Assembly (NCBI GenBank): GCA_027066935.1 | Contig: JAMOMX010000093.1 | Location: 1 to 15,929 of the forward strand | Length of the DNA: 15,929 nt | Direction of reading: 5' to 3' | From: Sulfurimonas sp. | Lineage (GTDB): Bacteria; Campylobacterota; Campylobacteria; Campylobacterales; Sulfurimonadaceae | In this document: positions 7,887 through 15,087 of the stretch, piece by piece | Layout: each line of letters opens with the position of its first letter | How positions within the stretch are numbered: position 1 is the first letter of the stretch | The notes under the pieces: model-generated | Seen by the model: the letters and a program-made list of their open reading frames with translations, nothing else | Told to the model about the DNA's origin: nothing | Databases searched by the model: none | Made by a program: the position numbers and the translations under genes

Positions 7887-8366
7887 ATGCATATAGTTTT
7901 AAAATGGCTTACTCCTATCATTGGGATTGGAGTTGCCATTTTTATTGTGTTATTTTTATTTGACATTAACTCCTCTGCAAAGATTAATGATTTAAAGCCG
8001 TTTGTTATAAAATCTGCTGTTACACCTAAAGCTGAAAAAGAAATTTGGTTAAATCATTTCTCTAAATCTGAGAGATTAGGATATTTTTATCCAGTTAATG
8101 AAGTTTATATCCAGACCTCACTAAATAAAGAGATTTACTCTAAATCAATATATAAATTATCTGCTTCTTTAATTGACCCATATCAATTGTTTTGTTTAAA
8201 AGAAGAACTAAGCCAACATAAATTAAAGTATTATCTAAAAAGAGACAAAAATGGTGTAGAATTAGATATATATTCCAAAGATAAAAACAAATTAAACTCT
8301 TTAGTTAGAGTCTTGAAAAATTACGAAATTTTAGCGAAAGTAACGCTGCATAAAGAGGATAAATAG
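7887..8366 (+). CDS. Conserved-looking single-pass membrane-anchored protein, function unknown
   Basis: I do not recognise a named family. The 159-aa product begins MHIVLKWLTP and has one hydrophobic helix (about 8-25). This is followed by a polar, Lys-rich domain of about 130 residues that probably lies in the periplasm. It has a single Cys and no lipobox or signal-peptidase site, so the helix should act as an anchor. The C-terminal part (about 100-157: paired beta-like stretches and LVRVLKNYEILAKVTL) resembles a small alpha/beta fold, but no motif is diagnostic. The start is one base after the rpsA stop without a clear ribosome-binding site, and the stop TAG touches the serA ATG, so translation is coupled on both sides. 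From memory, C. jejuni has a putative periplasmic protein gene at the same place between rpsA and serA, so it is conserved rather than chance. Confidence 0.88.
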   Translation: MHIVLKWLTPIIGIGVAIFIVLFLFDINSSAKINDLKPFVIKSAVTPKAEKEIWLNHFSKSERLGYFYPVNEVYIQTSLNKEIYSKSIYKLSASLIDPYQLFCLKEELSQHKLKYYLKRDKNGVELDIYSKDKNKLNSLVRVLKNYEILAKVTLHKEDK

Positions 8367-9956
8367 ATGCAAAAATATACAGTAGTAGTTTGTGACCATA
8401 TCCATGAAGCTGGATTGAAAATGCTTCAAAATGATGAAAATATTAACTATGTTTTCGCTGCAGATATTGATAAAAAAGAGTTAGTTGAAAAAATTATTCC
8501 AACTGCTGATGTAGCAATAACAAGAAGTTCAACAAATGTAGATGCAAATTTTATTAAATATGCTACAAATATGAAAGCAATTGTTCGTGCTGGTGTTGGT
8601 GTTGATAATGTAGATATTCCGGGATGTTCGAAAGAGGGAATCATTGTTATGAATGTTCCAACTGCAAATACAATTGCTGCTGTTGAGCTTACTATGACAC
8701 ATATGCTTTCTTGTATGAGGATGTTTCCATACTCTCATAATCACCTTAAAACTGAGAGAGTTTGGAAGCGTGAGAAATGGTATGGACATGAGTTAAAAGG
8801 TAAAAAACTAGGTGTTATAGGTTTTGGTAACATTGGTTCACGTGTAGCTAAGCGCGCACTTGCTTTTGAGATGGAGATTGTAGCTTATGATCCATATATA
8901 CATCCATCAAAAGTAACTGATTTAGATATGAGATATACTAAAAATTTTGAAGATATATTAACATGTGACATAATCACTATCCATACACCAAAAAATCAAG
9001 AAACACTAAATATGATTGATGAAGCAGAGATTGCAAAGATGAAAGATGGTGTAGTATTAATTAACTGTGCTCGTGGTGGTCTTTATAATGAAGATGCTCT
9101 TTATAAAAATCTTAAAAGTAAAAAAATTCGTTTTGCTGGTATTGATGTATTTATTAAAGAACCTGCAACGGATCACCCACTTTTAGAACTTGACAATATT
9201 ACAGTATCTCCACATCTTGGTGCAAATACATTTGAATCTCAATATAATATTGGTACTCAAGCAGCTAGCAACGCAATAGAGGCTGCTAAAGGCATTGCAT
9301 ATCCACATGCTATGAATTTACCAATAGATGAGAGTAAAATCCCATCATTTGTTAAACCATTTTTAGAGATGGGGCAAAAGATAGGTTTTTTAGAATCTCA
9401 AATTAACAAAAGTCAAATCATTAGTATCAAAGTAAGTGGATATGGAGAGATCGCTGAATATGTTGAGTCCCTTTCAACTTTTGTTGCTGTTGGTGCGATG
9501 AGTCAAAATTCAAGTGATACTATTAACTATGTAAATGCTGAATTTGTTGCAAAAGAAAAAGGTATCAATATTGAAGCTGAGTCTTGTGGAGATTCTTCTG
9601 TATATAAAAATCTTATCACTATAAAACTTACAACTAGTGAGGGTACTACTACTATTTCAGCTACTATTTTTGATGATAATGTTCAACGCATAGTTGCCAT
9701 AGATGGTTTTGATATAGAAGTAGCACTTGGTGGTGATATGATTATGTTTAAAAATACTGATGTTCCTGGTGTTATTGGAGATATAGGTGTAACACTTGCA
9801 AACAATAATATTAATATAGCTGATTTTTCACTTGCAAGAAAAGAAAACTCACATGCATTAGCTGTAATTTTAGTTGATGATGCTGTAGGTGAAGTTGCAC
9901 TTAAAGAGCTTTCAGAGATAGATGCTTGTATAGGTGTTAATTACGCTAGAATTTAA
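8367..9956 (+). CDS. serA: D-3-phosphoglycerate dehydrogenase
   Basis: SerA oxidises 3-phosphoglycerate with NAD+ to 3-phosphohydroxypyruvate, the first step of serine synthesis. The substrate-binding half comes first. The Rossmann domain follows with GFGNIG (152-157), and an Asp (Asp175) in VAYDPY fits NAD preference. Catalytic residues: Arg236 (NCARGG), Glu265 (FIKEP) and His283 (SPHLGA). Residues about 320-455 form the extra allosteric substrate-binding domain of long (type 1) enzymes, and a C-terminal ACT domain (about 457-529, FKNTDVPGVIGDIG) is the usual serine sensor. The 529-aa length matches type 1 enzymes. The ribosome-binding site AAAGAGGA (8352-8359) lies inside the end of the preceding gene, and the ATG directly follows that gene's stop. 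Feedback inhibition by serine is known for this architecture and is inferred here. Confidence 0.97.
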   Translation: MQKYTVVVCDHIHEAGLKMLQNDENINYVFAADIDKKELVEKIIPTADVAITRSSTNVDANFIKYATNMKAIVRAGVGVDNVDIPGCSKEGIIVMNVPTANTIAAVELTMTHMLSCMRMFPYSHNHLKTERVWKREKWYGHELKGKKLGVIGFGNIGSRVAKRALAFEMEIVAYDPYIHPSKVTDLDMRYTKNFEDILTCDIITIHTPKNQETLNMIDEAEIAKMKDGVVLINCARGGLYNEDALYKNLKSKKIRFAGIDVFIKEPATDHPLLELDNITVSPHLGANTFESQYNIGTQAASNAIEAAKGIAYPHAMNLPIDESKIPSFVKPFLEMGQKIGFLESQINKSQIISIKVSGYGEIAEYVESLSTFVAVGAMSQNSSDTINYVNAEFVAKEKGINIEAESCGDSSVYKNLITIKLTTSEGTTTISATIFDDNVQRIVAIDGFDIEVALGGDMIMFKNTDVPGVIGDIGVTLANNNINIADFSLARKENSHALAVILVDDAVGEVALKELSEIDACIGVNYARI

Positions 9957-9964
9957 CTGAAACT

Positions 9965-10003
9965 AAGTGGTATATTTATAATAATATTATAAATATACCA
10001 CTT
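9965..10003. terminator. Bidirectional terminator hairpin between serA and mutS2
   Basis: Arms 9965-9982 and 9986-10003 are perfect 18-bp reverse complements with a 3-nt loop (AAT). The base of the stem is GC-containing (AAGTGG/CCACTT), and on the + strand it is followed by TTG, so the U-tract CTTTTG is short. It lies where two operons converge. The right arm contains the mutS2 stop codon (9987-9989) and its last codons (Lys-Val-Val-Tyr-Leu), so the stem is partly coding. Confidence 0.82.
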
Positions 10004-12179
10004 TTGCACCAAAACCGCCTAAGTGTTGTGGTGCATCATCAAAGCTTTTTACTCTAGGGTGAGCTTTTAAAAAATTTTTAACAGCAAAAGAAAGCTTCCC
10101 TGTTCCTATACCATGATAAACTATCACTTCATCCCATCCACTTATAAGTGCATCTGACAAAAACTTGTCTAAAGCCTCTGTAGCTTCATCTGCTCGCATA
10201 CCGTGAAGGTCACACTTTAATCCAGCTCTTTTTTTAACATTTATGCTAATATTTGTTTGTTTTTTAGGTGCTATAATTTTAGTAGGTTTTAAATATGTAG
10301 TTTTTACTCTAACACTCATCCCATTTATCTCAACAATAGCCTCTTTGTTTGCTTTTAATGCTTTTATAGTACCCTTTTGGGTATGGTATTTAACATCATC
10401 TCCAACTTTAAATTTTATCTCTCTTTTTATCTCTTGTTTATTATCTTGAGGAAGTTTGTTATTGGCTTTATTCATAGCACGGTGAATAGCTTTAGTATCT
10501 CCAGCTTTTGCTGCTGTTTTTGCTTCATTTATAGCTACAGCGTAAGAATTTTTAAGTGCTATTTTTTGCTCATCAAGCTCTTTAAAAAGATTTTCTCTTA
10601 GCCTCTTTAGCTCTTTTTGTTTAGCCTCTAACTCTTCAAGTTTATCATCAGCTTTTTTATGTTTTTGTTTTAGTTCACGCTCTAGTTGAGAGCCTCTTTC
10701 TATTAATAAGTTTAATTTCTCAGAGTTGTCTCCATAAACAGCTTTAGCTTCATTAACAAGGCTAGAAGCTATTCCATAACGACTTGCAGTTTCAAACGCA
10801 TAACTCTTACCAATGATACCGTGCATGAACTCGTAGGTTGGTTTTCTAGCATCTTCATCATATATTGCAGCTATAAGTTCAACATCATCTCTATCAGCCA
10901 TAAGGGCTGCAAGTCTTTTGTGGTGAGTGGTAACTACTACTTTTTGACCTCTTTTTATCAAGTCATCTAGTATCACTTTAAAAAGTGCAGCTGCTTCATC
11001 ACTATCAGTTCCTAGTTCTATCTCATCAACTCCAATAAGTGCTTGTTTTTGTGTAAAGATTTTTGAAAACTCTTGCATACGACCAGCAAATGTTGAGATA
11101 TCATTTTTAACATTTTGAGGATCATCAATTATAGATAAAATATTTTTAAATGATCCAATATGTGATTTAGACTCATTTAATTTCATGGGTATAATATATT
11201 TAGCCATAAAAGCAGCTGCAAGTATTGACTTTAAAAGCATCGTTTTTCCACCAGCATTTACACCTGTAACCATTAAAATATTTTTAGAAAAATCTACATC
11301 TATTGGTTTTGGATGATGAAGAGCCGGGTGGATGAAGCCATTTAAAATAATTTTAGAACTGTTTTTTGATTTTAAAATTTGTAAATTTTTACTTTTGGCA
11401 AATAAAACTCTAGCTTGATAATTATCAAATCGAGTAAATTCTTTATCAATAAAAGCTATAAAAGATTGTAGAGTTGTAAGTGTTGATGAAAAATCTTTAG
11501 CATAAGTATAAAAAATAGCTTCACGCTCTTGGTTTATAAAACGAATTTTCTCTTTTGCTTTCATAATGCTATCTGGTGTTACAAAAAAACCACCACTAGA
11601 GCTTCTTCCAACTACTGCACCTTTTAAAACATGGTTAAAACCACCACGAACAAGTAAACAATCTTCATTATTTACTAAATGAAGCTGAGTGTCTATAAGA
11701 TAAGATGAGAGTTTTTGCGAAGAGGTTAAACGTTTTAGTGAAGCTGAGATATTTGCTTTTTGCTCACTAATCCTTTGTGATAGTCCAAATAAGTTTTCAT
11801 CAAGATTTTCTTCAAATTTTCCATCATGGGTAAAATATTTTTCAATCTCTAAAAATCTTTCATCAAAGACAAACTTATCCATCCATTCACCAATAATTCC
11901 ATCAATTTGACGAGTTTTAAAATAACGAAAATATCTTACAATTTTAACAATCTCAAATATTTGCTCAAAATTTAAAATACCTTTTTTCTTTAGATGAGAT
12001 TTAATAATATTAAAATCAGAAATTTTGGGTGGAGCTTTAAACTCTAGTTTATCGAGTGCTTTTATGTAGTTAAAATGTAAATTTTGGTCACCCTCCATAA
12101 AAAGAGAGCTATTTCTTGAGAAAAAGCTTTTAAAAAGCTCTATATGCTCACTTAAATCAAGTTGAGATATTATTCGCAT
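9987..12179 (-). CDS. mutS2: MutS2-family ATPase with C-terminal Smr domain
   Basis: MutS2 proteins are not classic mismatch-repair factors. In H. pylori MutS2 suppresses recombination, and in some bacteria it acts on collided ribosomes. Order of parts (730 aa): N-terminal core and lever helices (about 1-280), the ABC-type MutS ATPase with Walker A GVNAGGKT (306-313), Walker B LIGVDE (381-386) and TTHH (417-420), a long charged coiled coil (about 490-545), a KOW-like beta segment (about 588-632) and a Smr domain (about 656-730) with CDLHGM and HGIGTG. The canonical Walker B follow-on of MutS2, ELGAGTDP, is here EIELGTDS, and the LDLRG Smr motif is CDLHG. The start overlaps the upstream gene by 10 bp without a good ribosome-binding site, suggesting coupling. 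It is the last gene of the - strand operon. Confidence 0.95.
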   Translation of the reverse strand: MRIISQLDLSEHIELFKSFFSRNSSLFMEGDQNLHFNYIKALDKLEFKAPPKISDFNIIKSHLKKKGILNFEQIFEIVKIVRYFRYFKTRQIDGIIGEWMDKFVFDERFLEIEKYFTHDGKFEENLDENLFGLSQRISEQKANISASLKRLTSSQKLSSYLIDTQLHLVNNEDCLLVRGGFNHVLKGAVVGRSSSGGFFVTPDSIMKAKEKIRFINQEREAIFYTYAKDFSSTLTTLQSFIAFIDKEFTRFDNYQARVLFAKSKNLQILKSKNSSKIILNGFIHPALHHPKPIDVDFSKNILMVTGVNAGGKTMLLKSILAAAFMAKYIIPMKLNESKSHIGSFKNILSIIDDPQNVKNDISTFAGRMQEFSKIFTQKQALIGVDEIELGTDSDEAAALFKVILDDLIKRGQKVVVTTHHKRLAALMADRDDVELIAAIYDEDARKPTYEFMHGIIGKSYAFETASRYGIASSLVNEAKAVYGDNSEKLNLLIERGSQLERELKQKHKKADDKLEELEAKQKELKRLRENLFKELDEQKIALKNSYAVAINEAKTAAKAGDTKAIHRAMNKANNKLPQDNKQEIKREIKFKVGDDVKYHTQKGTIKALKANKEAIVEINGMSVRVKTTYLKPTKIIAPKKQTNISINVKKRAGLKCDLHGMRADEATEALDKFLSDALISGWDEVIVYHGIGTGKLSFAVKNFLKAHPRVKSFDDAPQHLGGFGAKVVYL

Positions 12180-12499
12180 GTAGAAGCGCTAATCATCTTC
12201 CCATAGTTTGGAGTATTTTCTTTACCTATGAAAGTGTAAGTACCAGTACTTAATTCGTAAAATGATGAGTTTACATCAATACCATTACATTTTATAGTTT
12301 TACCTTGGTTAAATTTCATAGCAACATCTAAGGTATGTTGACTCTTATCTTCGCTGTATGTATTAAACATTATAGCCATCAAGATTATAGAAAATAGAAT
12401 TGCTGAGATGGTTATTTTTTGAGAGCGAGTGAATTCTGTAAAATAGTTTAGAACTAAAAAGAAAAGCACTACAACTACAAGTCCTATGATATAAGCCAA
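12170..12499 (-). CDS. Small two-helix membrane protein, function unknown
   Basis: The 109-aa product has two hydrophobic segments (about 3-20 and 29-46), separated by a short charged loop (TEFTRSQK), then a polar domain of about 60 residues. By the positive-inside rule the loop is cytoplasmic and both ends are outside, putting the C-terminal domain in the periplasm. There Cys71 (IKCNG) and Cys108 (STCE) could form a disulfide. The only suitable start is TTG (12499-12497), supported by AAAAGG eight bases upstream. The 3' end overlaps mutS2 by 10 bp. I recall a putative integral membrane protein gene between murC and mutS2 in C. jejuni, and a hypothetical gene at the same place in H. pylori, which supports a real, lineage-specific gene. 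No family could be named. Confidence 0.82.
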   Translation of the reverse strand: MAYIIGLVVVVLFFLVLNYFTEFTRSQKITISAILFSIILMAIMFNTYSEDKSQHTLDVAMKFNQGKTIKCNGIDVNSSFYELSTGTYTFIGKENTPNYGKMISASTCE

Positions 12500-12507
12500 T
12501 TTGAAAA

Positions 12508-12513
12508 CCTTTT
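12508..12513 (-). promoter_or_regulatory. Ribosome-binding site that selects a TTG start
   Basis: On the - strand this reads AAAAGG and ends eight bases before TTG (12499-12497). No in-frame ATG exists nearby, so this site fixes the start of the 109-aa membrane protein. The 38-bp gap it lies in is very AT-rich (ATAAATATACATTATT on the - strand) and might hold a weak internal promoter. Confidence 0.6.
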
Positions 12514-12537
12514 AATAATGTATATTTATTTTTAAAA

Positions 12538-13263
12538 TTATAGCCAAATTTCACTAATATCAGATTCTATTTTTTCACATGCAGTTGTAGCCTCTTCGTA
12601 ATATACTTTATTAAATTGTGATTCATCTATATATGGAGAGGGTTCAAGATTATTAAGAATTTTATGGCAATTTACTAGCTCTAAATTTGCACTAATTTGT
12701 ATAACATTTCCTAGAGTTCCTATCACAACAGCAATAGAATCTTCATTTTGTAAGTGTTCAAATGCTTTGTACATATCTGCATAATATGGTGCTGCTCCAC
12801 CAAAAAAAACTATAAAAGGTTTTATTTTTGTGTGAGAGCATTTTGGACAGGTATCACCATTTTTAAACTTTTTGTATCCAATACTAAATATATTTCCACA
12901 TCCCATACACTCCATCTTAGTTAATTCACCATGGACATGGATCACATCTTTGCAACCAGCTCTCTCAAACATATCATCTACATTTTGAGTTATAATAATA
13001 CAGTCGTCTTGATATTTTTCTTTTATATTAGCTACCACTTCATGAGCATAGTTTGGTTTTACTTGGGCTAATTGCAATCTTCTTTGATTATAAAACTCAT
13101 GAACAGCATCGTAATTTTTCTCCCAAGTGTATTGGTTGCAAATATCATCTATTTTATAATTTTCCCAAAGTCCATCAGAATCACGAAAAGTTTTAATACC
13201 TGATTCAGCACTAATTCCAGCACCGCTAAAAATAATTATTTTTTTTGATGGTGTACTTAACAT
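12538..13263 (-). CDS. Sirtuin, NAD-dependent protein deacylase (CobB-like, class III type)
   Basis: Sirtuins remove acyl groups from lysines using NAD+, releasing nicotinamide and O-acyl-ADP-ribose. Visible motifs: GAGISAESGI (14-23), TFRD (25-28), TQNVD (92-96), catalytic His111 in HVHGEL and a Zn ribbon with Cys119-Cys122 and Cys139-Cys142. Tyr58 and Arg61 in FYNQRR match the YxxR pair that in CobB and SIRT5 binds succinyl and malonyl groups, so desuccinylase activity is plausible. The 241-aa length is typical. Oddities: the usual FFGE is FFGGAAP (153-159), and the usual NAD-binding GTS is GTL (182-184, IGTLGN). It starts 6 bp after the murC stop with a poor ribosome-binding site. I recall a sir2-type gene near mutS2 in C. 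jejuni too. Reduced or altered activity is possible given the changes. Confidence 0.9.
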   Translation of the reverse strand: MLSTPSKKIIIFSGAGISAESGIKTFRDSDGLWENYKIDDICNQYTWEKNYDAVHEFYNQRRLQLAQVKPNYAHEVVANIKEKYQDDCIIITQNVDDMFERAGCKDVIHVHGELTKMECMGCGNIFSIGYKKFKNGDTCPKCSHTKIKPFIVFFGGAAPYYADMYKAFEHLQNEDSIAVVIGTLGNVIQISANLELVNCHKILNNLEPSPYIDESQFNKVYYEEATTACEKIESDISEIWL

Positions 13264-13269
13264 CTTAAT

Positions 13270-14583
13270 TTAAGCTAAGCCTCTCATCTGGTAAGTGATG
13301 TCACCAGCACCAAAACCAATAATAATACCATCATCAATAGTTTTTAAATCTTCTTTATTTTTTACAACAGTTATTTTATTATTTGAGCGTTTTATTTTAT
13401 CTGCAATAGTAAGATTGTATTCTTTGAATTTTTCGGCAAAATCTATCTCGCGAGTTGCTTCACCAGCAGCCCAAACAGGAAGTATAATCAACTCCTTTGC
13501 ACCTTTGAAACATTTTATAAATTCCTCTAAGTTGTCAATAGTACGGGAATATTTGTGTGGTTGCCATATTGCGGTAATATTTTCTAAACCTTTAAGATGT
13601 GCATACTCTTTAACAGATTCAAAGGTAGCTTTTATCTCAGTTGGATGGTGAGCATAATCATCAATAATTACTTTATTTTTATCAGTGCCAACAATATCAA
13701 AACGCTTTTTAATACCTTTAAAATCTAAAAGATTTTCTCTAATTTGTGAAATTTCCATAGTTTTGCTAGCTGCTATAATAGCTAAACTTGCGTCAAGTGC
13801 TATATGTTTACCAAAACCCCATACTTCAAATGTACCCATGTTTTTTAGTGTAAATTTTGTATGAGGTTCATCACCTTTTAAGATATATTTTATATTAGTA
13901 ATATCTTTACTTGGATATAACCAATTAGCATCAACTTCATCAACAAGGGTACCTAAAAAAGGGTCTTCAGCATTTAATACTCTACATGTTGCAGAGTTTA
14001 TAAATGTACGATAGGTATCATAAAATCTATCAATATTATAATCATAATATTCCATATGTTCAGGTTCAGCATTAATTACAATAGCACAGTATGGATTAGA
14101 GTTAACAAAACTACCATCACTCTCATCTGCTTCAAATAGTAAAACATCACTCTCTTTGTTATAGCGAACATTTGAGCCAAAAGCTTTTGACTCAGCACCA
14201 ATAATTGCTGAACCACACATTATAGAAGTTAAGATTGCTGTTGTTGTACTTTTTCCGTGTGCACCAGCGACAGAGTATACTTTTTTTTCAGCTAAGATTT
14301 GAGGGAGTGCTTCACGACGAGCTAATACTTTAATACCTTTGGTTTTAGCAGCTATAATTTCTGGATTCTCAGGATCTATTATAGCTGAATGGATAACTAA
14401 GTCTTGATTTGTAATAGCTTGGGAGCTATGTGCAATAGTAATCTTAATTCCCATTTCACGTAGTTTTTGAGTAATTAGTGTATCAGAGATATCTGAACCA
14501 CTTACTTCATGATTATTAAAATGCATAAATTGAGCAAGACCTGAAATTCCTATGCCGCCAATTCCAATAAAATGTATCTTCAT
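13270..14583 (-). CDS. murC: UDP-N-acetylmuramate--L-alanine ligase
   Basis: MurC adds the first amino acid (L-Ala) of the peptidoglycan stem peptide to UDP-MurNAc, with ATP, in the cytoplasm. The N-terminal Rossmann-like domain begins HFIGIGGIGISG (4-15, GxGGxG) with SGSD (28-31). The central ATPase domain holds the P-loop GAHGKSTT (107-114), EADESDGSF (151-159) and NAEPEHMEYY (171-180). The C-terminal domain carries DDYAHHPTE (308-316) and QPHKYSRT (341-348). The Mur-ligase HNxxNA motif reads HIALDA (260-265), a form I associate with Campylobacterota MurC. Its 437 aa are slightly shorter than the 491-aa E. coli enzyme. The ATG follows AAAGGGGA (14591-14598) at 7 nt, and the upstream stop is 3 bp away, so it is within an operon. 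Confidence 0.97.
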   Translation of the reverse strand: MKIHFIGIGGIGISGLAQFMHFNNHEVSGSDISDTLITQKLREMGIKITIAHSSQAITNQDLVIHSAIIDPENPEIIAAKTKGIKVLARREALPQILAEKKVYSVAGAHGKSTTTAILTSIMCGSAIIGAESKAFGSNVRYNKESDVLLFEADESDGSFVNSNPYCAIVINAEPEHMEYYDYNIDRFYDTYRTFINSATCRVLNAEDPFLGTLVDEVDANWLYPSKDITNIKYILKGDEPHTKFTLKNMGTFEVWGFGKHIALDASLAIIAASKTMEISQIRENLLDFKGIKKRFDIVGTDKNKVIIDDYAHHPTEIKATFESVKEYAHLKGLENITAIWQPHKYSRTIDNLEEFIKCFKGAKELIILPVWAAGEATREIDFAEKFKEYNLTIADKIKRSNNKITVVKNKEDLKTIDDGIIIGFGAGDITYQMRGLA

Positions 14584-14586
14584 TCG

Positions 14587-15087
14587 TTATTCCCCTTTAC
14601 TTTGGGAGTTATCCAGCAGCTTTTGTGCCTCTTTTGTAAATTCACTAATGTAAAAAGTTCCATTTTTTTGAGTTGTTTCAATATCTGCTATGTTAGCTAT
14701 AAAATCGTCTAAAGAGATATTTTCTTTAGACGCTATTGTATGAAGAGTAAGTGAATTAGAAAATTTTTCATCATTACTAAGTCCACTTAAAACTTCAAAA
14801 AGAGCACAAGCATCAGATATTTCACCAGCACTATAATGCTCTATAGCATATTCATAAAGTGCGCGAAGTGTTGCAAAGTCTTGTACATCGTTCATATCCA
14901 TCCTAACATGACTCTCAAGTGTATCTGTGAGTCTCTCTAGGGCTAAATCTAAAATGTTTGCGTAGTAGTTTTGTAGTGTTTCTTCATCAAAAACTTCATG
15001 TGCATTTTGCTCTAAAACATACAATGATGCAATGTCTGAGTTTTGTTGCGCTTGTAATACTTTTGCTTTTAGTTCCTCTTTATCCAT
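14587..15087 (-). CDS. Acidic helical protein of unknown function
   Basis: The 166-aa product has no signal peptide or membrane helix and is strongly acidic, with Asp and Glu clearly outnumbering Lys and Arg. It appears almost wholly alpha-helical (for example AHEVFDEETLQNYYANILDL and ATLRALYEYAIEHYSAGEIS), with a spacing that recalls TPR-like helical pairs, though no consensus is met. I do not recognise a named family. It has the strongest ribosome-binding site of the operon, AAGGAG (15095-15100), seven bases before the ATG, suggesting good expression. Its ATG overlaps the end of the aminotransferase gene by 8 bp and its stop is 3 bp before murC. The setting suggests a cytoplasmic partner or helper protein, but that is speculation. 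Confidence 0.85.
   Translation of the reverse strand: MDKEELKAKVLQAQQNSDIASLYVLEQNAHEVFDEETLQNYYANILDLALERLTDTLESHVRMDMNDVQDFATLRALYEYAIEHYSAGEISDACALFEVLSGLSNDEKFSNSLTLHTIASKENISLDDFIANIADIETTQKNGTFYISEFTKEAQKLLDNSQSKGE

Noticed and set aside
10243..10601. Two + strand frames opposite mutS2
   Set aside because: Hydrophobic Phe/Ile-rich translations are the complement of Lys- and Glu-rich coiled-coil codons of MutS2, and there is no promoter or ribosome-binding site.
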